Assembly (NCBI RefSeq): GCF_000963705.1
Contig: NZ_LAJY01000147.1
Span: 1 to 10,354 of the forward strand
Length of the DNA: 10,354 nt
Direction of reading: 5' to 3'
Origin: Elstera litoralis
Lineage (GTDB): Bacteria > Pseudomonadota > Alphaproteobacteria > Elsterales > Elsteraceae
Numbering within the stretch: position 1 is the stretch's first letter; each line of letters starts with the position of its first letter. Shown here one piece after another: positions 1 to 6,843 of this stretch. A model generated the notes under the pieces. It was not told the origin of the DNA. It ran no database searches and was given only the letters and a program-made list of their open reading frames with translations. Position numbers and translations under genes: made by a program.

Positions 1-86
1 GCCGTTGCACCGGCTACCATAACATCGTGAAGGCCGTTCAACACGCGGCCCAAACGCTGCGCCAAACCGCGCAAGCTGCTGAATAA
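1..86 (+). CDS. coxS: Molybdenum hydroxylase [2Fe-2S] small subunit, C-terminal end only (coxS-like)
   Basis: Only the last 27 codons are inside the window, read from position 3 to the TAA at 84-86. The peptide begins RCTGYHNIVKAV. This is the hallmark C-terminal end of the iron-sulfur subunit of CO dehydrogenase/xanthine dehydrogenase-type enzymes, where the Cys of CTGY is the last ligand of the second [2Fe-2S] cluster and the following helix packs near the molybdopterin. The tail after it (QHAAQTLRQTAQAAE) is the usual variable Ala/Gln-rich end. The subunit passes electrons from the Mo site in the large subunit to FAD in the medium subunit. The large-subunit gene starts 48 nt downstream on the same strand, giving the classic S-L-M order. 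The identification rests on a short but very characteristic motif; the symbol is by analogy, because the substrate of the enzyme is not known. Confidence 0.88.
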   Translation, partial: RCTGYHNIVKAVQHAAQTLRQTAQAAE

Positions 87-134
87 TAAAATAAATATCA
101 GCAGAATCAGTCCGAGTTCAGGGAGGACGAGGCG

Positions 135-2507
135 ATGAGTGTAACGTCAGTTGGAACTTCCGTTAAGCGGCGGGAAGATAAGCGTTTTTTGACCGGCAAG
201 GGCAATTATACCGACGATATGAACCGTCCTGGCCAAGCCTACGCCTATATTCTGCGCTCGCCCCACGCCTATGCGAAAATCGCCAAAATCGACCTGACGG
301 CTGCGAAAGCCGCGCCGGGGGTTGTGGCGATTTTTACCGGCGACGATATGAAGGTCGGCTCCCTGCCCTGCGGCTGGCAGGTGCATTCCAAAGACGGCAG
401 CCCCATGAAGGAGCCGCCGCATCCGCCGCTAGCGCAGGATTTCGTCCGGCACGTCGGCGACCAAGTGGCGGTTATCATTGCCGAAACTTATTCGGAAGCC
501 AAAGACGCGGCAGAACTTATCGATATCGATTATCACCCGCTGCCCGCCATCGCCGACGCCAAAAAGGCGCTGGAGCCCGGCGCGCCGCCGGTCTGGCCGG
601 ACGTGGCCCCGGATAATCTCTGTTTCGACTGGCACATCGGCGATAAGGCGGCGACCGACGCGGCCTTCGACAAAGCCAAATGGGTCGCCAAGCTCGATCT
701 CGTCAATAACCGCCTGATCCCGAACGCGATGGAGCCGCGCGCGGCGATTGGCGATTACGATGTGTCGAACGATCTACACACGCTCTACACCACGTCGCAA
801 AATCCGCACGTCATCCGCCTGCTGATGGGGGCCTTCGTGCTCGGCATTCCGGAATCGAAGCTGCGCGTTGTCGCCCCCGATGTCGGCGGCGGCTTCGGGT
901 CGAAGATTTTCCACTATGCCGAAGAGGCCATCGTTACCTGGGCGGCAAAGCAGATCGAACGCCCGGTGAAATGGACCGCCGAGCGCTCCGAAAGCTTCAT
1001 GACCGACGCCCACGGGCGCGACCATCACTCCCATGCCGAACTGGCGATGGACGAGCAGGGCCGCTTCCTCGGCCTGCGCGTTGCCACCATCGCCAATATG
1101 GGGGCCTATCTCTCCACCTTCGCGCCCGCCGTGCCGACCTACCTGTCGGGCACACTGCTGGCCGGGGTCTATACGACGCCCGCCATCTACGGCGAAGTGA
1201 AAGCGGTGTTCACTCACACGGTGCCGGTCGATGCCTATCGCGGCGCGGGCCGCCCGGAAACCACGTTCCTGCTGGAACGGCTGGTCGATGTGGCGGCGGA
1301 AGTCTCAGGCATTGACCGGGTCGAGTTGCGCCGCCGCAACTTCATTCCGCCCGATGCCTACCCCTATCAAACCCCCGTGGCGCTGCAATATGACAGCGGC
1401 GATCATGCCGGGTGTTTGGATCGGGCCTTGGAAAAATCCGATTGGGCCGGTTTCCCGGCACGCAAAGCCGAATCGGCAGCGCGCGGCAAACTGCGCGGCA
1501 TTGGGCTTTCGACCTATCTTGAAGCCTGCGGGATTGCCCCTTCCGCTGTCGTCGGCAGCCTGGGCGCGCGCGCGGCTTTGTACGAGGTTGGCAGCGTCCG
1601 CGTGCATCCCACCGGCTCGGTCACGGTCTTCACCGGCACCCATTCGCACGGGCAAGGCCATGAAACTACCTTTGCGCAGGTGGTATCGGACCAGTTGGGC
1701 ATTCCCATCGAAAGCATCGAAATCGTCCACGGCGATACGGATAAAATCCCTTTCGGCATGGGCACGTATGGGTCGCGCAGTCTCGCCGTTGGCGGGTCGG
1801 CCATCGTGAAGGCGGTCGATAAGATCGTCGCCAAGGGCAAGCGCATCGCCGCCCATCTGCTCGAAGCCGCCGAGGCCGATATCGTTTTTGCCGATGGCAA
1901 GTTCACCGTGGCGGGCACCGACCGCAGTAAGGCGTTCGGCGAAATCGCCCTCGCCGCCTATGTGCCCCACAATTACCCGATTGAAACCGAAGAGCCGGGC
2001 CTGGAAGAAACCGCCTTCTACGATCCGAAGAACTTCACCTTCCCCGGCGGGGCGCATATTTGTGAAGTCGAGATCGATCCTGAGACGGGCGTCACCCAAG
2101 TCGTGCGCTTTACGGCGGTGGATGACGTGGGCCGGGTCATCAATCCGATGATCGTCGAAGGCCAGGTGCAGGGCGGGATTGTTCAGGGCATCGGGCAAGC
2201 CTTGCTGGAAAACTGCGTTTATAGCGAGGATGCCCAGCTTCTGACCGGCTCCTTCATGGACTATTGCATGCCGCGTGCCGACGATGTGCCGTTCATCACC
2301 GTCGATCATCACACCACCCTCTGCACGCATAATCCGTTGGGCGTGAAGGGCTGCGGCGAGGTCGGGGCTATCGGCTGCCCGCCAGCGGTTATCAATGCCG
2401 TGGTGGACGCACTGAAACCCTATGGCGTCAGCCATATCGATATGCCTGCGACGCCAGAAAAAAGTTTGGCAAACCCTTCAAGCCGCGCGGCCCGCTGCGG
2501 CGGCTGA
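135..2507 (+). CDS. coxL: Molybdopterin-binding large subunit, form II CO dehydrogenase/xanthine dehydrogenase family
   Basis: The 790-residue protein is the catalytic Mo subunit of a heterotrimeric cytoplasmic hydroxylase. The ATG at 135 is preceded by GGGAGG (121-126). The N-terminus GTSVKRREDKRFLTGKGNYT is typical of the family. Moco-contact motifs are present: GGGFG at residues 251-255, HGQGHE near 505-510, QGIGQ at 684-688, and GCGE at 739-742 with the putative base Glu742. The active-site loop at 367-373 is AYRGAGR, the form II signature. Form I CO dehydrogenases have AYxCSFR, with a Cys that binds Cu, so CO oxidation cannot be assumed. Residues 1-776 match the family throughout. After an A6 run (2458-2463) the last 14 residues (S777-G790) are atypical, whereas the +1 frame reads VWQTLQAARPAAAAE and stops at TAA 2509-2511, which is the expected family ending. 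The 3' end therefore seems to carry a one-base insertion or sequencing error. Alternative substrates include aldehydes, purines or N-heterocycles. Confidence 0.93.
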   Translation: MSVTSVGTSVKRREDKRFLTGKGNYTDDMNRPGQAYAYILRSPHAYAKIAKIDLTAAKAAPGVVAIFTGDDMKVGSLPCGWQVHSKDGSPMKEPPHPPLAQDFVRHVGDQVAVIIAETYSEAKDAAELIDIDYHPLPAIADAKKALEPGAPPVWPDVAPDNLCFDWHIGDKAATDAAFDKAKWVAKLDLVNNRLIPNAMEPRAAIGDYDVSNDLHTLYTTSQNPHVIRLLMGAFVLGIPESKLRVVAPDVGGGFGSKIFHYAEEAIVTWAAKQIERPVKWTAERSESFMTDAHGRDHHSHAELAMDEQGRFLGLRVATIANMGAYLSTFAPAVPTYLSGTLLAGVYTTPAIYGEVKAVFTHTVPVDAYRGAGRPETTFLLERLVDVAAEVSGIDRVELRRRNFIPPDAYPYQTPVALQYDSGDHAGCLDRALEKSDWAGFPARKAESAARGKLRGIGLSTYLEACGIAPSAVVGSLGARAALYEVGSVRVHPTGSVTVFTGTHSHGQGHETTFAQVVSDQLGIPIESIEIVHGDTDKIPFGMGTYGSRSLAVGGSAIVKAVDKIVAKGKRIAAHLLEAAEADIVFADGKFTVAGTDRSKAFGEIALAAYVPHNYPIETEEPGLEETAFYDPKNFTFPGGAHICEVEIDPETGVTQVVRFTAVDDVGRVINPMIVEGQVQGGIVQGIGQALLENCVYSEDAQLLTGSFMDYCMPRADDVPFITVDHHTTLCTHNPLGVKGCGEVGAIGCPPAVINAVVDALKPYGVSHIDMPATPEKSLANPSSRAARCGG

Positions 2508-2522
2508 ATAAGGAGAGCGACC

Positions 2523-3317
2523 ATGTACGCCTTTGACTATACCCGCCCCGCTTCGGTCGCCGATGCTGTCGCCACTCTGGCAAACGATAGCGATGCCAAG
2601 CCTTTGGCGGGCGGTATGACGCTGATCCCGACGCTGAAACAACGCCTCGCACAGCCGAGCCAGCTTGTCGATCTCGGTGCGTTGCCCGCTCTGGCGGGCA
2701 TCCGCCGCGAGGGCGATACGCTCATCATCGGCGCGATGACCCGGCATGCCGATGTCGCCCGCTCGGAAGTCGTCGCGGCGGCGCTTCCGGCGTTGGCCGC
2801 CCTCGCTGATGGCATCGGCGACGCGCAAGTGCGCCATCGCGGCACAATCGGTGGCTCCATCGTCAACCACGATCCTGCCGCCGATTACCCCTCTGCGGTT
2901 CTCGGGCTCGGGGCGACGGTGGTAACGGATCGGCGCGAAATTGCGGCGGATGATTTCTTCACCGGCCTGTTTGCAACGGCGCTAGAAGAAGGCGAAATCG
3001 TCACGGAAGTCCGCTTCCCACTGCCGAAACGCGCGGCTTACGTGAAATTCCCCAACCCCGCCTCCCGCTACGCCGTCGTCGGCGTCTTCGTGGCGGAAAC
3101 GGGAAGCGGCATCCGGGTCGCCGTCACCGGGGCTGGGCCGGGCGTGTTCCGCGCCGGGAATTTTGAGGCCGCCCTCACGGCCTCCTTCACCCCGAAAGCC
3201 ATCGAAGGCCTCACCTGGGCATCGGACGACCTCAATAGCGACATCCACGCCAGCGCCGCCTATCGGGCGCATCTGATCGGTGTGCTGGCGAAGCGGGCCG
3301 TTGCGGCGATGAGTTAA
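2523..3317 (+). CDS. coxM: FAD-binding medium subunit of molybdenum hydroxylase (coxM-like)
   Basis: The 264-residue protein is the FAD subunit, which takes electrons from the [2Fe-2S] subunit and passes them to an external acceptor (quinone, cytochrome or oxygen). It has the two flavin-binding signatures of this family: AGGMTLIP at residues 29-36 and GTIGGSIVNHDPAADYP from residue 107. The C-terminal CO_deh_flav_C-like domain covers roughly residues 160-262. The ATG at 2523 has an excellent ribosome site, AAGGAG at 2510-2515, which lies beside the large-subunit stop, so the two genes should be translated together. Length is slightly shorter than the common 270-290 residues but no core motif is missing. 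The gene is followed directly by a hairpin terminator, making it the last gene of the structural operon. Family assignment is firm; physiological acceptor and substrate are unknown. Confidence 0.93.
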   Translation: MYAFDYTRPASVADAVATLANDSDAKPLAGGMTLIPTLKQRLAQPSQLVDLGALPALAGIRREGDTLIIGAMTRHADVARSEVVAAALPALAALADGIGDAQVRHRGTIGGSIVNHDPAADYPSAVLGLGATVVTDRREIAADDFFTGLFATALEEGEIVTEVRFPLPKRAAYVKFPNPASRYAVVGVFVAETGSGIRVAVTGAGPGVFRAGNFEAALTASFTPKAIEGLTWASDDLNSDIHASAAYRAHLIGVLAKRAVAAMS

Positions 3318-3322
3318 GGAAA

Positions 3323-3357
3323 GATTGGGGGGCACCCGCCCCCTAATCCTATTTTTT
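3323..3357 (+). terminator. Rho-independent terminator after coxM
   Basis: Positions 3323-3333 (GATTGGGGGGC) pair with 3338-3348 (GCCCCCTAATC) to make an 11-bp stem, including one G-T pair, with a four-base ACCC loop. A run of six T follows at 3352-3357, a few bases after the stem. It starts 6 nt past the coxM stop, so it should end the structural-gene transcript and separate it from the maturation genes. The T run is slightly displaced from the stem, which may lower efficiency. Confidence 0.85.
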
Positions 3358-3430
3358 GCGTAACCGCCGCTGGAACAGGCATAGTCTAAAGCCATATGTT
3401 AAAAGGCCAACCCAGCGACGGATTGCCGAT

Positions 3431-3655
3431 ATGACCAATGTCACCAACGCGCTTATTCTGGAGCACCTGAAGGCGATTCAGGGGAAGCTCAGCACAATGG
3501 CCGACGATCTCACCGACGTGAAAACCGACATGCGCGGCCTCAAAACCCATATGGCCGGTTTCATGCAGTCCGAGGTTGCTCAAGACGGCGTGCTCGCCTC
3601 GATCCGGGCGCGGTTGGACCGCATCGAACGTCGCCTCGATCTCACAGAAGGGTGA
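3431..3655 (+). CDS. Small charged, probably coiled-coil protein of unknown function
   Basis: I do not recognise a named family. The 74-residue protein from the ATG at 3431 is mostly predicted helix: it opens with NALILEHLKAIQGKL, has spaced hydrophobics among many Asp, Lys and Arg, and ends RARLDRIERRLDL, a heptad-like pattern typical of short coiled coils. There is no signal peptide, membrane segment or Cys. Small proteins with this style (LEHLKAIQ near the start, RIERRLDL near the end) are familiar as hypothetical proteins in proteobacteria, but this is from memory. The open frame extends upstream to 3356, but 3431 is the first ATG; no strong ribosome site precedes it. A 12-codon ORF (3396-3434) overlaps the start as ATGA, so coupled translation is possible. 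The gene lies after the coxM terminator and 62 nt before the MoxR gene. A link with cox maturation is only positional. Confidence 0.7.
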   Translation: MTNVTNALILEHLKAIQGKLSTMADDLTDVKTDMRGLKTHMAGFMQSEVAQDGVLASIRARLDRIERRLDLTEG

Positions 3656-3717
3656 GCGTTTTTACGCCTCCCAACCATAGCTCAAGTCGCGCGCAGTGAC
3701 CAAACTGGAGCCTTTTC

Positions 3718-4632
3718 GTGACCGTTTCCTCCCCGCTGCCGCCTTCCGTTGACGACACCCTCACGCTGCTGACATCGCAAGATTATGTTGCCGACCGGGC
3801 GCTGGCGACGGTGCTGTTTCTCGCCTTGAAGCTCGGGCGGCCCCTGCTGCTTGAAGGCGAGGCTGGCGTCGGTAAGACGGAGATTGCGAAAGTGCTGGCA
3901 GCGGGGCTCGGGCGGCGGCTCATTCGGCTGCAATGCTACGATGGGCTCGATCTGGCCAGCGCCTTCTACGAGTGGAATTACCCGAAGCAACTACTGGCGA
4001 TCCGGCAGGCGGAAAGCTCTGGCGAGGGGCTATCGCTCTATTCCGACGAATTTCTGATCCGCCGCCCGCTGCTGGAAGCGCTGTCACCGCAACCGGGCGG
4101 TGCGCCGGTGCTACTGATCGACGAGTTAGACCGGGCGGATGAGCCGTTCGAGGCGTTCTTGCTGGAAATCCTCTCGGATTTTCAGGCCACCATCCCGGAA
4201 ATCGGCACCCTTCGCGCGCCCGAGCCGCCGCTCGTGATCGTCACCTCCAACCGCACGCGCGAGATTCACGACGCGCTGAAGCGCCGCTGCCTCTACCATT
4301 GGGTCGATTACCCGACGGCAGAGCGCGAGGCGGCGATTCTGAGGGCTAAGGCGGGCAGCGTTGCCGAGGGGTTGGCTGCGCAAATCGTCGGCTTCGTGCA
4401 GCGTTTGCGCGGCATGGACCTATTCAAATCCCCCGGCGTCGCCGAAACGCTCGATTGGGCACAGGCGCTTGTGCAATTGGATGCGATTGCGCTTACCCCG
4501 GATTTGATCGAGCAAACCCTGGGCGTTCTGTTGAAATATCAAGACGATATTGCCCGGTTGCGCGGGTCCGAAGCCTTACGGCTGCTGAACGATATTCAGG
4601 CGGAACTGTCGCAAAAGCCGCTGGGCATCTGA
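3718..4632 (+). CDS. coxD: MoxR-family AAA+ ATPase, CoxD-like maturation chaperone
   Basis: The 304-residue protein is an AAA+ ATPase of the MoxR group. Walker A is GEAGVGKT at residues 47-54, Walker B is LLIDE ending at D135-E136, a sensor-1 Asn lies at 178 in VTSNRT, and an Arg-rich stretch (ALKRRC) follows where the arginine finger is expected. In Oligotropha carboxidovorans, CoxD is needed to mature the Mo site of apo-CO dehydrogenase, working as an ATP-driven chaperone; a similar role here is inferred from context. The start is a GTG at 3718 with GGAG at 3707-3710 seven bases upstream. A VWA-protein gene starts three bases after the stop, the standard MoxR-VWA pairing. This gene opens the maturation operon that runs to 8480. 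No promoter was clearly recognised in front of it. Confidence 0.93.
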   Translation: MTVSSPLPPSVDDTLTLLTSQDYVADRALATVLFLALKLGRPLLLEGEAGVGKTEIAKVLAAGLGRRLIRLQCYDGLDLASAFYEWNYPKQLLAIRQAESSGEGLSLYSDEFLIRRPLLEALSPQPGGAPVLLIDELDRADEPFEAFLLEILSDFQATIPEIGTLRAPEPPLVIVTSNRTREIHDALKRRCLYHWVDYPTAEREAAILRAKAGSVAEGLAAQIVGFVQRLRGMDLFKSPGVAETLDWAQALVQLDAIALTPDLIEQTLGVLLKYQDDIARLRGSEALRLLNDIQAELSQKPLGI

Positions 4633-4635
4633 GAA

Positions 4636-5808
4636 ATGGCCGGGCAGATCGGCGAGACCATTCTGAGTTTCGTCCGCGTGCTGCGCCGGGCGGGGTTGCC
4701 GGTCGGCCCAGCCCATGCGCTGGCCGCGATTGAAGCCGCCGCCGCCGTGGGGCCGGAGCGGCGGGATGATCTCTACTGGGCGCTGCACGCGACGCTGGTG
4801 CGCAAGCGCGAGGAAAAGCCGATCTTCGATCAAGCCTTTCACCTCTTCTGGCGCAATCCGCGCCTGTTGGAGCGGATGATGGGCCTCTTGTTGCCGAATT
4901 TGCAACTTGAGGGCACGGGCACGCCGCCACCCGATCTGGCGGCGCGGTTGGCCGAAGCTTTCTCCAATCAAGCCCCACGCGAGGCAAAGACCGAACCGGA
5001 GCAGCGGGAGGAAATAACCGCCACCCTCTCCGCCTCCGCCCAGGAAGAACTGCGCCAGCGCGATTTTGACAGCATGAGCCTAACCGAACTTGCGGCGGCA
5101 AAAGCGGCGCTCGCGCGGCTGCGGCTCAGCTTTCCGCCCACGGTCTCGCGCCGCTGGCAGCGCCACCCCTGGGGTAAGCGCTTCGACGGGCGAGCAACCT
5201 TACGCGCAGCAGCCCGTTCGGGCGGGGAATTCGCCCTGCCGAAGTTCGCCCGGCGGCGGGAACGCCCCACGCCGATTGTGGTGCTCTGCGACATTTCGGG
5301 CTCGATGGACCGCTACGCGCGCATTCTGCTGCATTTCGTCCACGGGCTCACCCAGGATCACGACCGCGTGCAATCCTTCGTGTTCGGCACGCGCCTGACC
5401 AATATTACCCGCGCGCTGCAAGACCGCGACGTGGATCAGGCCGTTGACCGCGCCGCGCGCGCCGTCGTCGATTGGTCCGGCGGTACGCGCATTGGCGAGG
5501 CGCTGTTGCGCTTCAATAAGGATTGGGCGCGGCGGGTGCTCGGGCGCGGCGCGATTGTGCTGCTGATTACCGATGGGCTGGAGCGCGACGATCCGGCTTT
5601 GCTCGGGCGCGAAGCGGCACGGCTGCAACGCTCCTGCCGACGGTTGATCTGGCTGAACCCGCTTTTACGCTATGAGGGGTTTGCACCGCGCGCATTAGGC
5701 ATTCAAGCGTTGCTGCCCCATGCTGACGAGATGCGCCCGGTGCATTCGCTCGATAGTCTGGCGGCGCTCGCCGAAGCCCTGACAAAACCCATTCCGGCCC
5801 GGAGGTGA
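4636..5808 (+). CDS. coxE: VWA-domain protein, CoxE-like partner of the MoxR ATPase
   Basis: The 390-residue protein belongs to the CoxE-type von Willebrand factor A group. The N-terminal half is helical and charged (FVRVLRRAGLPVGP near residue 12). The conserved link RRWQRHPWGKRFDGRATLR then leads into the VWA fold. The metal (MIDAS) residues are intact: DISGS at 219-223, Thr284 in GGTRIG and TDG at 312-314. No signal peptide or membrane helix is seen, so it should be cytoplasmic, perhaps attached to the membrane through partners. CoxE proteins are the usual partner of the CoxD ATPase in Mo-hydroxylase maturation, and the three-base gap from the ATPase gene supports a complex. The end of the gene holds the ribosome site of the next one: GGAGG at 5801-5805 overlaps its last codons. 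Length and motifs look complete. Confidence 0.92.
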   Translation: MAGQIGETILSFVRVLRRAGLPVGPAHALAAIEAAAAVGPERRDDLYWALHATLVRKREEKPIFDQAFHLFWRNPRLLERMMGLLLPNLQLEGTGTPPPDLAARLAEAFSNQAPREAKTEPEQREEITATLSASAQEELRQRDFDSMSLTELAAAKAALARLRLSFPPTVSRRWQRHPWGKRFDGRATLRAAARSGGEFALPKFARRRERPTPIVVLCDISGSMDRYARILLHFVHGLTQDHDRVQSFVFGTRLTNITRALQDRDVDQAVDRAARAVVDWSGGTRIGEALLRFNKDWARRVLGRGAIVLLITDGLERDDPALLGREAARLQRSCRRLIWLNPLLRYEGFAPRALGIQALLPHADEMRPVHSLDSLAALAEALTKPIPARR

Positions 5809-5810
5809 CT

Positions 5811-6140
5811 ATGATGGCGCTTGATCCTGAAGACGTGCTCACTCAAGCCGCCGCCTGGGCCAAGGCGGGGGATGGCGTGGCCCTTGCCACCGTTATCGCT
5901 ACCTGGGGATCGTCGCCGCGCCCGGCGGGCAGCCATTTGGCGATTGCCGCCGATGGGCGCTTTATCGGCTCGGTCTCGGGCGGGTGCGTCGAAGGCTCGG
6001 TGATCGAACAGGGGATCGAGGCCATTGCCGACGGCGAGCCGCGCCTGCTGACCTTCGGGGTGAGCGACGAGCAGGCCTGGTCGGTCGGGCTGGCCTGCGG
6101 CGGCACCGTGAAAATCTACGTCGAGCGGATCGAGGCTTAA
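5811..6140 (+). CDS. XdhC/CoxF N-terminal domain protein (XdhC_CoxI domain)
   Basis: This 109-residue protein consists only of the XdhC_CoxI domain. The diagnostic stretch is WGSSPRPAGS at residues 32-41, followed by GSVSGGCVEGSV (53-64) with conserved Cys59, and a second conserved Cys96 in ACGGT. XdhC-type proteins bind molybdenum cofactor, assist its sulfuration and deliver it to XDH/CODH enzymes; CoxF of the CODH system is a member. The start was set at ATG 5811 because GGAGG lies at 5801-5805. ATG 5814 is equally possible, and an upstream in-frame GTG at 5805 is unlikely because it overlaps that site. In many relatives this domain is fused to a C-terminal Rossmann domain; here that domain is the next gene, three bases downstream. 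The TAA between them is a clean stop in a well-conserved context, so I take the split as natural. Confidence 0.9.
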   Translation: MMALDPEDVLTQAAAWAKAGDGVALATVIATWGSSPRPAGSHLAIAADGRFIGSVSGGCVEGSVIEQGIEAIADGEPRLLTFGVSDEQAWSVGLACGGTVKIYVERIEA

Positions 6141-6143
6141 CCC

Positions 6144-6839
6144 ATGCGCCTGTCCTTGCTCGAAAAGCTGCTGACCGCCCGCGCCGAAGGCCGCCCGGTC
6201 GCCCTTGTCACCGATCTCGCCACGGGGTTGCAAACCCTAGTCCACGAAAAAGTCATCGAAGGCGACTTTGGCGTGACCGCCGAGGAAAGCGAAGCCATTG
6301 CCGATTTGCTCGCCACCGAAGGCAGTGCCTTGGTGGGAGATTCCCATTTCGTTCAAAGCTTTACCCCCTCCCCCCGCTTGGTTTTGATCGGGGCGGTCCA
6401 TATCGCCCAGGCGGTGATTCCGATGGCGCAGGCCTTGGGTTATGCCGTAACGGTGATCGACCCGCGCCAAGCCTTCGCCACCCCCGAGCGCTTCCCCGGC
6501 ATTGCGCTGTCGACCGACTGGCCCGATGAGGCGCTGGACGCGCTGAAGCCCGATAGCCGCACCGCCATCGTCACCCTCACCCACGATCCGAAACTCGATG
6601 ATCCGGCGCTCTCGGCAGCACTAAAGTCCGACGCTTTCTACATCGGGGCCTTGGGCAGTCGGAAAACCCACGCCAGCCGCCTGCAACGCTTGACCGAGGC
6701 GGGGTTTACCGAGGCCGATCTTCAGCGCATTCAAGGCCCGGTGGGTCTCGCGATTGGGGCTAAAACTCAGGCCGAAATCGCTTTGTCCATCCTGGCGCAA
6801 ATCACGGCGATGCGGCGCTTAGGCAAAGCCAACCTCTAG
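6144..6839 (+). CDS. XdhC C-terminal Rossmann-domain protein (XdhC_C)
   Basis: The 231-residue protein has the nucleotide-binding Rossmann half of XdhC/CoxF proteins. The glycine motif is LVLIGAVHIAQ (GAVHIAQ at residues 83-89), followed by the acidic end of the next strand (VIDPR). The family signature YIGALGSRKT is at 166-175, and the conserved ending GLAIGAKTQAEIALSILAQI is a slight variant in which Gln replaces the usual Pro. Residues 1-75 form a small N-terminal part ending in GDSHFVQSF, which many XdhC proteins have before the Rossmann fold. The ATG at 6144 is served by GAGG at 6132-6135 inside the previous gene, so coupled translation is likely. Together with the preceding gene it probably makes a two-protein XdhC/CoxF factor that handles and sulfurates the Mo cofactor. 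The nucleotide it binds cannot be told from the sequence. Confidence 0.9.
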   Translation: MRLSLLEKLLTARAEGRPVALVTDLATGLQTLVHEKVIEGDFGVTAEESEAIADLLATEGSALVGDSHFVQSFTPSPRLVLIGAVHIAQAVIPMAQALGYAVTVIDPRQAFATPERFPGIALSTDWPDEALDALKPDSRTAIVTLTHDPKLDDPALSAALKSDAFYIGALGSRKTHASRLQRLTEAGFTEADLQRIQGPVGLAIGAKTQAEIALSILAQITAMRRLGKANL

Positions 6840-6843
6840 CCCC

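Noticed and set aside
1231..1809. A 192-codon + strand frame inside the large-subunit gene
   Set aside because: It overlaps conserved catalytic sequence in another frame and its translation is rich in Arg, Pro and Ala with no domain signal.
1305..2435. A 376-codon open frame on the minus strand inside the large-subunit gene
   Set aside because: It lies antisense to a well-conserved gene, has no recognisable motif or ribosome site, and long antisense frames are expected in GC-rich DNA.
2458..2466. Programmed ribosomal frameshift in the large-subunit gene
   Set aside because: The shift needed is +1 at a short A6 run with no visible stimulatory structure or conserved purpose; a simple indel or sequencing error is more likely.
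3356..3385. Possible promoter (TTGCGT with CATAGT, 18 bases apart) before the coiled-coil gene
   Set aside because: Both boxes match consensus weakly and the first overlaps the T run of the coxM terminator.
3656..3667. GCGT-TTTT-ACGC hairpin after the coiled-coil gene
   Set aside because: The stem is only four base pairs with no T run after it; too weak to call a terminator.
4493..5101. A 202-codon minus-strand frame under the coxD/coxE junction
   Set aside because: The translation is low-complexity Arg/Pro/Ala-rich, typical of a GC shadow frame, and both + strand genes there have intact motifs.
5805..5810. GTG at 5805 as start of the XdhC_CoxI gene
   Set aside because: It overlaps the GGAGG ribosome site (5801-5805) that serves the ATG codons at 5811 and 5814.
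5984..6529. A 181-codon + strand frame spanning the two XdhC genes
   Set aside because: It runs out of frame through two proteins with clear family motifs; its Arg-rich product has no support. It is also not evidence of a fused XdhC gene.
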